A stretch of DNA of 5,692 nucleotides from Halieaceae bacterium (GTDB taxonomy: Bacteria; Pseudomonadota; Gammaproteobacteria; Pseudomonadales; Halieaceae): positions 4,888 through 10,579 of the forward strand of contig WTJR01000147.1 of the NCBI GenBank assembly GCA_011524755.1, given 5' to 3'. The notes under the pieces are model-generated. The model made no database searches. It was not told where the DNA came from and saw only the letters and a program-made list of their open reading frames with translations. The position numbers and the translations under genes were made by a program. The stretch's first letter is position 1. Every line of letters starts with the position of its first letter. Positions 1 to 5,537 of this stretch are shown in pieces.

Positions 1-139
1 GGCCATTAATCAAACCCACGCGCAGGCTTTGTCCCAACGCGGGTTGAATGACACTGATGATGTGTTGCGCCCGATAGTCACTCAAACAGACGGATTGACC
101 GCTAGTCCAATCGTTTTCTCGCAACAAGATAATGTTCAT
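1..139 (-). CDS. RsmE-family RNA methyltransferase, N-terminal fragment (cut by window edge)
   Basis: The first 46 codons of a minus-strand gene begin at ATG 139-137 and run off the left edge without a stop. The peptide starts MNIILLREND and ends in the motif LRVGLING. This matches my memory of the N-terminal PUA-like domain of RsmE-family enzymes, in particular the shorter-headed form of Pseudomonas and relatives (MNLLLFE... to VGDSLRVG). The family uses S-adenosylmethionine to methylate N3 of a uridine in 16S rRNA (U1498 in E. coli); the catalytic SPOUT domain lies outside the window. The start is 10 bp after the rimO stop, so the two are probably co-transcribed. The upstream sequence has no clear Shine-Dalgarno. 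Family assignment is fairly good; whether it is the true RsmE or a paralogue cannot be judged from 46 residues, so no symbol is given. Confidence 0.7.
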   Translation of the reverse strand, partial: MNIILLRENDWTSGQSVCLSDYRAQHIISVIQPALGQSLRVGLING

Positions 140-149
140 GGTTGCCGGT

Positions 150-1469
150 TTACGCGGTCCAGAGGTCGTAATCGTCGGCATCAAGGACGCGTCGATTGAC
201 GATATCTCCCGGCTTCAGATTTGCGGCATCGGCAACGTAGACCACACCATCGATTTCCGGTGCGTCACCTTTTGAGCGACCGACAGCGCCATCTGCCCCA
301 ATCTCATCGATCATCACATCGATCGATTGTCCAACTTTCTGCTGCAGACGGTCAGCGCTGATTTCCTGTTGCAGTGCCATGAAGCGATGCCAGCGCTCTT
401 CCTTCACTTCTTCAGGCACAGGGTTGTCGAGTTCGTTGGCGGTGGCGCCTTCAACGGCGGAGTATTTGAAGCAGCCCACTCGGTCAAGCTTTGCCTCTTT
501 GATGAAGTCCAAAAGCTCGTTGAACTCGGTTTCCGTTTCACCGGGGAAGCCGACAATGAAGGTTGAGCGCAGCGTGATATCGGGGCAAACCGATCGCCAT
601 GACTGTATTCGATCAAGCGTCTTCTCTGAGGCGGCGGGCCGCTTCATTCGTTTTAATACGGTTGGGCTGCCGTGCTGAAGCGGGATGTCGAGGTAGGGTA
701 GGACCTTGCCCTCAGCCATTAACGGAATGACCTGATCGACGTGCGGGTACGGATAGACATAATGCATTCGCACCCAGGCACCTAAATCACCAAGCGCGGT
801 GGCTAGGCTTTGCATATTGGTTTTGAGAGGACGGCCGTCCCAAAAGTCGGTTTTGTATTTTAAGTCGACCCCATAGGCGCTGGTGTCCTGCGATATTACG
901 AGCAGCTCTTTGACCCCTGAACGAACCAACTGCTCGGCTTCGCGCATGACATCACCAATGGGGCGGCTCACTAGATCGCCACGTAGACTTGGGATGATGC
1001 AAAACCGGCAGCGATGATTGCAGCCTTCGGAGATCTTCAAATAGGCGTAGTGACGCGGGGTTAACTTGACGCCCTGCGCAGGAATGAGATCGATTTTTGG
1101 ATCAGGCGTGTGTTGGTTGGGTAATACCCGTCGGACTTCCGATAAAACTTCCTCATAGGCCGCGGGACCCGTGATACCGAGTACTTTTGGGTGACGCTCG
1201 AGGACTAAGTCCGCCTGTTCGCCACCGCCCATACAGCCCGTCACCAGAACGCGGCCATTCTCTTCAAGCGCCTCGCCAATCGCGGCCAGAGACTCTTCTT
1301 TCGCGCTATCGATGAAGCCACAGGTGTTAACAATGACAACGCCTGCGTCCTCATAGGAAGGGGACACCTCGTAACCGTCGAATCGCAATTGCGTCAGGAT
1401 GCGCTCTGAATCAACGAGTGCTTTTGGGCAACCCAAAGAGACGAAACCAACTTTTTGCGGGTGGGGCAT
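150..1469 (-). CDS. rimO: Ribosomal protein S12 methylthiotransferase RimO
   Basis: This encodes 439 aa, essentially the length of E. coli RimO. It is a cytoplasmic radical-SAM enzyme that adds a methylthio group to the conserved aspartate (Asp88 in E. coli) of ribosomal protein S12, using two [4Fe-4S] clusters. The N-terminal MTTase domain carries its three cluster cysteines at C14 (LGCPKALVDSE), C50 (NTCGF) and C79 (TGCMGG). The radical-SAM cluster motif CX3CX2C is at C150, C154 and C157 (EGCNHRCRFC). LDIPLQHGS and FIVGFPGETE are typical of the TIM-barrel core, and the last ~70 residues form the TRAM domain. GCPKALVDSE and the overall match favour RimO over the tRNA-acting relative MiaB. 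The start is ATG at 1469; the upstream Shine-Dalgarno is weak. It lies 36 bp after the DUF2244 gene and 10 bp before the RsmE-type gene. All catalytic cysteines are intact. Confidence 0.97.
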   Translation of the reverse strand: MPHPQKVGFVSLGCPKALVDSERILTQLRFDGYEVSPSYEDAGVVIVNTCGFIDSAKEESLAAIGEALEENGRVLVTGCMGGGEQADLVLERHPKVLGITGPAAYEEVLSEVRRVLPNQHTPDPKIDLIPAQGVKLTPRHYAYLKISEGCNHRCRFCIIPSLRGDLVSRPIGDVMREAEQLVRSGVKELLVISQDTSAYGVDLKYKTDFWDGRPLKTNMQSLATALGDLGAWVRMHYVYPYPHVDQVIPLMAEGKVLPYLDIPLQHGSPTVLKRMKRPAASEKTLDRIQSWRSVCPDITLRSTFIVGFPGETETEFNELLDFIKEAKLDRVGCFKYSAVEGATANELDNPVPEEVKEERWHRFMALQQEISADRLQQKVGQSIDVMIDEIGADGAVGRSKGDAPEIDGVVYVADAANLKPGDIVNRRVLDADDYDLWTA

Positions 1470-1505
1470 GACGATCAGTCCGAGAAAAACGCAGTAGTTA
1501 TTGTC

Positions 1506-2009
1506 TCACAGCGTGACGTTTCGTTCGCTACCGAAGGTGCGGACCGGTAATTGTCCACGCAATCGCTTGAGTAAATCCTCGGCCTCATCTTTATTGAGGA
1601 ATTCCCCCAAACTGGTCCTCGTTTCTCTGTTGTGAAGCCACAGCGCTGGTCCTTCCCACTGGTTTTTCGCAGTAATGACATTGAGCGCCGTGTCATCGCG
1701 CTCCCAAATCCAGGTTTTCTTCGGTACAAAGTAGCCCTTCTCAATCTTGACGTTATTGTCGGAGACAGTAACGACCTGTCGGTATTCAAGATTCCAGTTC
1801 ACGTAATACAGCGCTGCTGATAACGCGATGAGTTCCGCGCCTGCGAACGGGAGTATTGGCCAGGCTCCAAGAAGCGTGAAACCAATCGCTGCACCCAGTG
1901 AGGGAATGGATATGGCAATCAGCACATAGAGGTTGGCGCGCCAGGTCGAGCTTTTATTCGGCTTGACCACAATGACTCTGGCGTCGCTCTCTGTAAATTC
2001 GTCAATCAC
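1506..2009 (-). CDS. DUF2244-family inner-membrane protein of unknown function
   Basis: From the GTG start at 2009 this encodes 167 aa. A short polar N-terminus leads to VVKPNKSSTWR, then two hydrophobic segments at about residues 27-46 and 50-70 (the second with LLGAW..LPFAGAEL at its edge), then a soluble C-terminal part of about 95 residues that looks beta-rich with a final amphipathic helix. The KPN.S..WR motif followed by LLGAW and PFAG.EL is what I recall of the DUF2244 family, whose function is unknown. The reading frame is open further to TTG 2057, which would overlap the rluA stop by 11 bp. I prefer GTG 2009 because GAAGGGA sits 6 bases upstream of it and the TTG has no comparable site. 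The gene lies between rluA and rimO, 37 bp and 36 bp away, which suggests co-expression but says little about its job. Confidence 0.82.
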   Translation of the reverse strand: MIDEFTESDARVIVVKPNKSSTWRANLYVLIAISIPSLGAAIGFTLLGAWPILPFAGAELIALSAALYYVNWNLEYRQVVTVSDNNVKIEKGYFVPKKTWIWERDDTALNVITAKNQWEGPALWLHNRETRTSLGEFLNKDEAEDLLKRLRGQLPVRTFGSERNVTL

Positions 2010-2022
2010 TTCGCTTCCCTTC
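2010..2022 (-). promoter_or_regulatory. Ribosome binding site that favours the GTG start of the DUF2244 gene
   Basis: On the minus strand GAAGGGA (2022-2016) is followed by six bases and then GTG at 2009-2007. This is the best Shine-Dalgarno match near the beginning of the frame, and it is the reason for choosing this start over the upstream TTG at 2057. It is seen directly; its use is inferred. Confidence 0.6.
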
Positions 2023-2046
2023 GGTGCGGTGAGGTGCCACTTACCT

Positions 2047-2745
2047 TTATAAATCAAACGGTATCGGGGAAAAGGCTGAAAGCCAATTGCCTGTTGAGGG
2101 CGCGCACAACTTTAGTCGCGTCGCATGAAGTAGCAGACGATCGGAAGCTTCCAACGCTTCGGGATGGGCGTACATGTCACAGCCGATAATCGGATGTCCC
2201 AACGACTGCATGTGGATACGCAACTGATGCGAGCGGCCTGTCACGGGTTTTAGTTTGATCAGGCTTCGGTTGTTACTCCGCTTCAATACCTCAAAGTGAG
2301 TCAGCGCATGTTTGCCGCGCTCCTCACAAATGATTTGTTTAGGTCGGTTTGGCCAGTCGGTTGCGATGGGTAGTTCGATTGAGCCTCTATCCTCTGCTAC
2401 CTCTCCCCACACAATCGCTGTGTATTCTTTCTCGATCTGGCGTCTCTGGAATTGCCTAGCCAGCTCTGAGAGGCTTTCGCGGCGTTTTGGCACGACCATA
2501 AGGCCCGACGTATCGAGATCGAGACGGTGCACGGCTTGCACATCGGGATAGCGAGGTTGCAGCCGTCGAATCAAACTATCGCGATTGAGTGGGTGTCTGC
2601 CGGGGACACTCAGTAAATGATGAGGCTTGTCGACCAACAGCAGGTCCGTGTCCTCGTAAATGAGGCGGATGGGCGCTTGGCTGTGTGGAACGAGATAGGG
2701 TGGTAGCTCGTCTATAGCCTCGGTGGGCTGAGCTGGTTCACTCAC
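2047..2745 (-). CDS. rluA: RluA-type dual-specificity 23S rRNA/tRNA pseudouridine synthase
   Basis: This encodes 232 aa with no S4 domain, close to the size of E. coli RluA (219 aa) and shorter than RluC or RluD. RluA isomerises U746 of 23S rRNA and U32 of several tRNAs to pseudouridine in the cytoplasm. The catalytic motif HRLDLDTSG places the active-site aspartate at D76. Further RluA-like blocks are LLSVPGR (44-50), DWPNRPKQ (130-137), GRSHQLRIH (170-178) and LGHPIIG. The DWPNRPKQ block in particular points to the RluA group rather than RluC/RluD. The start is GTG at 2745, overlapping the pdxJ stop by 4 bp (GTGA), with AGGG 7 bases upstream. An extra ~12 residues precede the E. coli start and look unstructured. 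Family is near certain; exact target specificity is inferred. Confidence 0.9.
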   Translation of the reverse strand: MSEPAQPTEAIDELPPYLVPHSQAPIRLIYEDTDLLLVDKPHHLLSVPGRHPLNRDSLIRRLQPRYPDVQAVHRLDLDTSGLMVVPKRRESLSELARQFQRRQIEKEYTAIVWGEVAEDRGSIELPIATDWPNRPKQIICEERGKHALTHFEVLKRSNNRSLIKLKPVTGRSHQLRIHMQSLGHPIIGCDMYAHPEALEASDRLLLHATRLKLCAPSTGNWLSAFSPIPFDL

Positions 2746-3509
2746 TCGGAGGCCCTAGCGGCCAGCGCCTCTATGTAGCGTTTGACACTCTCTGCAAATC
2801 CAAACCGCAGTGCATCGACTGTCAGTGCATGTCCAATGGACACCTCGAGTAAGTGCGGGATAGTGAATTCTGGGAGGTTGACTAAATTCAGATCGTGTCC
2901 CGCGTTTACGCCCAGGCCTGCAGCATGTGCAGCTGCAGCGGTCTGAGAGAACCGATCGAGCGCCCGCGCGTAATCGCCTGCGGCAAACGCCACGGCATAG
3001 GATTCGGTATACAGCTCCACACGGTCGGCGCCGATCGCTGCTGCCAAAGCCATATCTTCAGGCTCCGGATCCATGAATAAACTGACGCGGCAGCCCCAGT
3101 CTTTGAGCTGAGCGATAATGGGTGCCAGTCGATCGCCATCTTTGCGCAGGTCGAAGCCATGATCTGATGTGAGTTGGGCGTTGCCATCAGGCACAAGAGT
3201 CGCCTGCGCTGGACGCGTCGCCTCAACCAAAGCCATAAAGCCCGGGTAGTCAGAGACGCCCGCTCGATCACTGACCATGGGATCGGCGAAGGGGTTGCCC
3301 TCGATATTGAATTCGACATCGACGGATTGCGCCAAAGCATGGCAATCGCTGACACGGATATGTCGCTGATCGGGCCGCGGATGTACCGTAATGCCGCCTG
3401 CGCCTGCCGCAATAGCAACGGCGGCAAATTCGACTGGCGACGGGGACGTCGTGTCGCGAGAGTTCCGAATCAGGGCGACTTTGTTCAGATTAACGCTGAG
3501 AACCGTCAT
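2742..3509 (-). CDS. pdxJ: Pyridoxine 5'-phosphate synthase PdxJ, NLNK variant
   Basis: This encodes 255 aa. PdxJ condenses 1-deoxy-D-xylulose 5-phosphate with 3-amino-2-oxopropyl phosphate to make pyridoxine 5'-phosphate, the last ring-forming step of DXP-dependent vitamin B6 synthesis; it is a cytoplasmic TIM barrel. The residues matching the E. coli acid-base catalysts are present: H43 (ITVHPRPD), E70 (FNIEGNP) and H205 (NAGHDL). So are R18, R45, H50 and the GH pair at 226-227. The E. coli NIDH motif near the N-terminus is replaced by NLNK (residues 7-10), so the Asp-His pair that contacts DXP is Asn-Lys. From memory this belongs with the PdxJ branch of Xanthomonas and Bacteroidetes (NxNKIA..RN, FNIEG, ELYT, EVSIGHAL). 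The ATG at 3509 overlaps the cyclophilin stop by 4 bp (ATGA), and its 3' end overlaps rluA. In E. coli pdxJ follows recO instead. Confidence 0.93.
   Translation of the reverse strand: MTVLSVNLNKVALIRNSRDTTSPSPVEFAAVAIAAGAGGITVHPRPDQRHIRVSDCHALAQSVDVEFNIEGNPFADPMVSDRAGVSDYPGFMALVEATRPAQATLVPDGNAQLTSDHGFDLRKDGDRLAPIIAQLKDWGCRVSLFMDPEPEDMALAAAIGADRVELYTESYAVAFAAGDYARALDRFSQTAAAAHAAGLGVNAGHDLNLVNLPEFTIPHLLEVSIGHALTVDALRFGFAESVKRYIEALAARASE
2746..2756 (-). promoter_or_regulatory. Ribosome binding site for the GTG start of rluA
   Basis: On the minus strand AGGG (2756-2753) lies inside the last codons of pdxJ, seven bases before the GTG of rluA. Together with the 4-bp overlap of stop and start, this supports translational coupling of rluA to pdxJ and supports the non-ATG start. 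Confidence 0.55.
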
Positions 3510-4102
3510 GGTGATACGCGCGTCACCCTCAGTAATACAATTGGATCCAGTGGTACGTTCTGCAACGGCATCTGGCCTTTATCGGTCTTACCCACAGCGT
3601 TGCCTGTGGGCGTGGACGCCATGAAATCGACAATGCGCATGCCCGTGATCACCTCACCAAAGACCGTGTATCCCGGTTTGAAAGGTGTCCAGTCAAGTCG
3701 AGGATTGTTGCGCTGGTTGATGAAAAACTGGCTGCCAGCGGAATCCGGGTCGCTGGTCCGTGCCATAGCCAAGGTACCCCGGTCATTGTGCAGTCGGTTT
3801 TTAGACTCATTGATGACTTTGCGCTCGGTTTTCTTCTGCTTTAGGTCGACATCAAAGCCGCCGCCTTGAACCATGAAGTTGTCGATAATTCGATGGAAGA
3901 CCGTGTTTTCGTAGAAGCCTTCATCGACGTGAGCAAGAAAGTTTTCAACTGTTTTTGGGGATTTATCAGCAAAGAGCACAACGGTGATGTCACCCTCACT
4001 GGTTTCAAGCTTAACGATCGGGTTCTCCGCGAGCGCCGATGAGCTCAGAACAATGAGGGTCAGGCTCAGAAAGTACTTTACGAGCGTATTGAGAGTGGTC
4101 AC
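3506..4102 (-). CDS. Periplasmic cyclophilin-type peptidyl-prolyl cis-trans isomerase (PpiA-like)
   Basis: This encodes 198 aa that catalyse cis-trans isomerisation of X-Pro bonds, helping exported proteins fold. Residues 1-25 form a Sec signal peptide: a short n-region with Lys9, the hydrophobic core FLSLTLIVL, and an ALA cleavage site before E26. The cyclophilin fold follows, with FHRII (catalytic R71), FMVQGGGF (F76, M77, Q79), GTLAMAR, GSQFFIN (Q125, F127) and YTVFGEV (F148). KQKK...NDRGTLAMAR and the NVPLDPIVL tail resemble E. coli PpiA closely. The position of human cyclophilin A Trp121, Phe in E. coli PpiA, is Arg135 here. The start is GTG at 4102 with AAAGGA 7 bases upstream. It lies 18 bp after the YgiM-like gene and its stop overlaps the pdxJ start. 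Function is secure; strict orthology to ppiA is not shown, so no symbol is given. Confidence 0.93.
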   Translation of the reverse strand: MTTLNTLVKYFLSLTLIVLSSSALAENPIVKLETSEGDITVVLFADKSPKTVENFLAHVDEGFYENTVFHRIIDNFMVQGGGFDVDLKQKKTERKVINESKNRLHNDRGTLAMARTSDPDSAGSQFFINQRNNPRLDWTPFKPGYTVFGEVITGMRIVDFMASTPTGNAVGKTDKGQMPLQNVPLDPIVLLRVTRVSP

Positions 4103-4115
4103 GTCGGTATCCTTT
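4103..4115 (-). promoter_or_regulatory. Ribosome binding site for the GTG start of the cyclophilin gene
   Basis: On the minus strand AAAGGA (4115-4110) precedes GTG 4102-4100 by seven bases, in the 18-bp gap after the YgiM-like gene. It is among the clearest Shine-Dalgarno sites in the window and fixes a non-ATG start that yields a complete signal peptide. Confidence 0.65.
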
Positions 4116-4120
4116 AGCAG

Positions 4121-4828
4121 TTATCGCCAACCATCATTGCGTCGGCGTTTGACAGTAAGTCGAGGAATGAGCAACGCGATGACAATACCTGCAAGTACAG
4201 ACAGCACGCCCTCGAGGCGTTGATTGTTCGCTATGCGATCTTCCAAACGGGCATTTTCGAGTTTGAGCAGGTCGTTGCGTGCGCTCGCGTCCTCCAACTT
4301 GCCAGTCAACTCTTTGGTTAATTGGTCGAGCTGAATCGCATTGGCCGAGATGCGTTTGATCTCGGCGAGCTCAGCTCGTGTTTCCGTGAGTGCTGTCGCT
4401 GTTGAGCTCATATCAGAGTCGCTCGAGGTTAACTGCTCCATTGCCTCATCGAGGTCTTGCTGAAGCGTCGCCACCCGTTCTCGACTGGCTTCGAGTTCAG
4501 CCTCGAGAGCATTGAGCTGATTTGCACGAGGTATGTCTGTTTGCAGGTACTGCGCCCTAAGATAGCCGCGTGTGCCACCTCTAGTTTCTACCTCGGCCCA
4601 AACACCATCCTCAGTAGTGCCGTAATACATCACCTCGGTGCCTGAGGGGAGGCCTTTGTTGATGATTCGATAGTCGCCACCGGGACCTGTGCGAATCGGG
4701 GTAAAAATAAGGTCCGTAACGTAGCGCGTTTCGCCCGCTGGGGGTGCATCGCTGGCTTCCTGCGCCAGTACGCTTGCCGACATCACTGCCGCCAAGCTAC
4801 TGAGCAAAGTTAATCCAATAATTCGCAT
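4121..4828 (-). CDS. YgiM-like (TIGR04211-type) SH3b protein with coiled coil and C-terminal membrane anchor
   Basis: From ATG 4828 this encodes 235 aa with the domain order of E. coli YgiM. A signal peptide (about 1-22, ending VLA before QE) is followed by an SH3b domain at about 34-97 starting ETRYVTD and including IRTGPGGDYR. A long Glu/Gln/Leu-rich coiled coil spans about 100-205. One transmembrane helix (about 206-222) precedes a short basic tail (KRRRNDGWR). The expected topology is periplasmic, tethered to the inner membrane with the tail in the cytoplasm. Bacterial SH3b domains often bind peptidoglycan or proteins at the wall, but the role of this family is not established. The frame stays open upstream to 5086, but that part overlaps yciB and is highly basic and non-homologous, whereas ATG 4828 gives a clean signal peptide. 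GGGGG at 4839-4843 is a poor Shine-Dalgarno candidate. It lies 23 bp after yciB. Confidence 0.88.
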   Translation of the reverse strand: MRIIGLTLLSSLAAVMSASVLAQEASDAPPAGETRYVTDLIFTPIRTGPGGDYRIINKGLPSGTEVMYYGTTEDGVWAEVETRGGTRGYLRAQYLQTDIPRANQLNALEAELEASRERVATLQQDLDEAMEQLTSSDSDMSSTATALTETRAELAEIKRISANAIQLDQLTKELTGKLEDASARNDLLKLENARLEDRIANNQRLEGVLSVLAGIVIALLIPRLTVKRRRNDGWR

Positions 4829-4851
4829 AAGTTGATTGCCCCCAAAAGGCC

Positions 4852-5472
4852 TTAAAAAGTTTTTGTTGTCTCGTTGTCGTCGGTGCTTGCGTCGTCGTTT
4901 AAATCGTCTTTTAAATAAGGTCCCATGATAACGCCAATCATCACCGCCCAAAGTATGGTGAACAGCACTGCAGACCAAAGTTTGAACGAGACCCAGGTAT
5001 CCATAGAGAAGTTGTAGGCCACGTAAAGATTTACGGCACCGACCATAAAGAAATGACAGGTCGATACCACGGTCACCCGAGTCCACGCGTGGTTAGGCAT
5101 CTCGATCTCATCTGGCAATAATTCCTGGAAGAAGCATTTGCCTCGGGTCACATGCCAAATGACGTAAACACCGGCCAGCGCCCAGTTAAACACGGTGGGT
5201 TTCCAGAAAATAAACACGGGATCTCTGAGTAAGACCGTTGCGCCGCCAAACACAATTACGGCGCCCGCAACCCCCAGCAATCGCTTTTCAACCGAACCCC
5301 ACACCAGCTTTACGATGAGCACCTGCAGTATCGTCGCAAGGATCAAGGCGATGGTGGCGGTGTAGATGCCATCAAAGGTGTATTCCCAGCTGCCAAGGTT
5401 TAGCGTTGTACCTGACATTTGGAAGACGATGACAAAAATGATCAGCGGTAAGAATTCTAGGAGTTGCTTCAT
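4852..5472 (-). CDS. yciB: Inner-membrane septation protein A, YciB/IspZ family
   Basis: From ATG 5472 this encodes 206 aa (E. coli YciB is 179). YciB is a polytopic inner-membrane protein linked to septation and envelope integrity and reported to interact with divisome and elongasome proteins; its biochemical activity is not settled. The start MKQLLEFLPL matches the conserved family N-terminus. VFGGATVLLRDPVFIFWKPTV (residues 74-94, shown by its signature Gly-Gly and WKPT) and NLYVAYNF...WVSFKLW are further family blocks. Hydrophobic segments lie at roughly 4-18, 36-57, 66-82, 93-108, 133-153 and 163-183, followed by an acidic tail (DDLNDDASTDD). The insertion at 18-33 is shared, as I recall, with Pseudomonas homologues. 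The open frame extends to 5571, but that would overlap the divergent gene at 5538, and the conserved MKQ start argues for 5472. ATG 5505 is a less likely alternative. Confidence 0.92.
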   Translation of the reverse strand: MKQLLEFLPLIIFVIVFQMSGTTLNLGSWEYTFDGIYTATIALILATILQVLIVKLVWGSVEKRLLGVAGAVIVFGGATVLLRDPVFIFWKPTVFNWALAGVYVIWHVTRGKCFFQELLPDEIEMPNHAWTRVTVVSTCHFFMVGAVNLYVAYNFSMDTWVSFKLWSAVLFTILWAVMIGVIMGPYLKDDLNDDASTDDNETTKTF

Positions 5473-5537
5473 CTTGGCTCTGGTACCATAGGACTCTGTA
5501 TTCATTACGAGCCATTCAGGCTGCAAGTTTAGTAATT
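5473..5537. promoter_or_regulatory. Divergent intergenic region, likely holding both promoters
   Basis: This 65-bp gap separates the starts of yciB (minus) and the PHP-domain gene (plus), so it is the expected site of promoters for both transcripts, and of the main promoter of the minus-strand gene cluster. The best minus-strand sigma70-like pair I can find is TTGCAG (5526-5521) and AATACA (5502-5497) with 18 bases between, which is only a moderate match. No convincing plus-strand pair, operator or riboswitch is visible. The location is inferred from gene orientation, not from a strong motif. Confidence 0.35.

Larger units (their letters stand above)
1..5472 (-). other. Probable long operon of eight genes from yciB to the RsmE-type gene
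   Basis: All eight minus-strand genes are tightly packed. Gaps or overlaps in transcription order are 23 bp, 18 bp, 4-bp overlap (ATGA), 4-bp overlap (GTGA), 37 bp, 36 bp and 10 bp. I see no GC-rich hairpin followed by a T run in any gap. This supports co-transcription from the region upstream of yciB, but internal promoters, for example before the DUF2244 gene or rimO, cannot be excluded by reading alone. Confidence 0.55.

Noticed and set aside
1475..1789. Minus-strand open frame of 104 residues inside the DUF2244 gene
   Set aside because: Out-of-frame shadow with Arg/Ser/Thr-rich composition and no start-site support; the DUF2244 frame fits a known family.
2906..3427. Minus-strand open frame of 173 residues inside pdxJ
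   Set aside because: Out-of-frame with pdxJ, composition rich in Trp/Arg/Ser as in frame-shifted translations, no recognisable motif.
3174..3869. Plus-strand open frame of 231 residues across pdxJ and the cyclophilin gene
   Set aside because: It is antisense to two well-supported genes, rich in Arg and Ser, and shows no recognisable domain; a shadow of their codon bias.
4844..4854. AAGGCCTT palindrome at the end of yciB as a possible terminator
   Set aside because: The stem is only four base pairs with no loop, too short for an intrinsic terminator; the downstream gene starts 23 bp later.
4829..5086. Upstream extension of the YgiM-like frame (86 more residues)
   Set aside because: It overlaps the 3' end of yciB in another frame, is rich in Arg/Lys with no family resemblance, and the internal ATG 4828 begins a perfect signal peptide matching YgiM.
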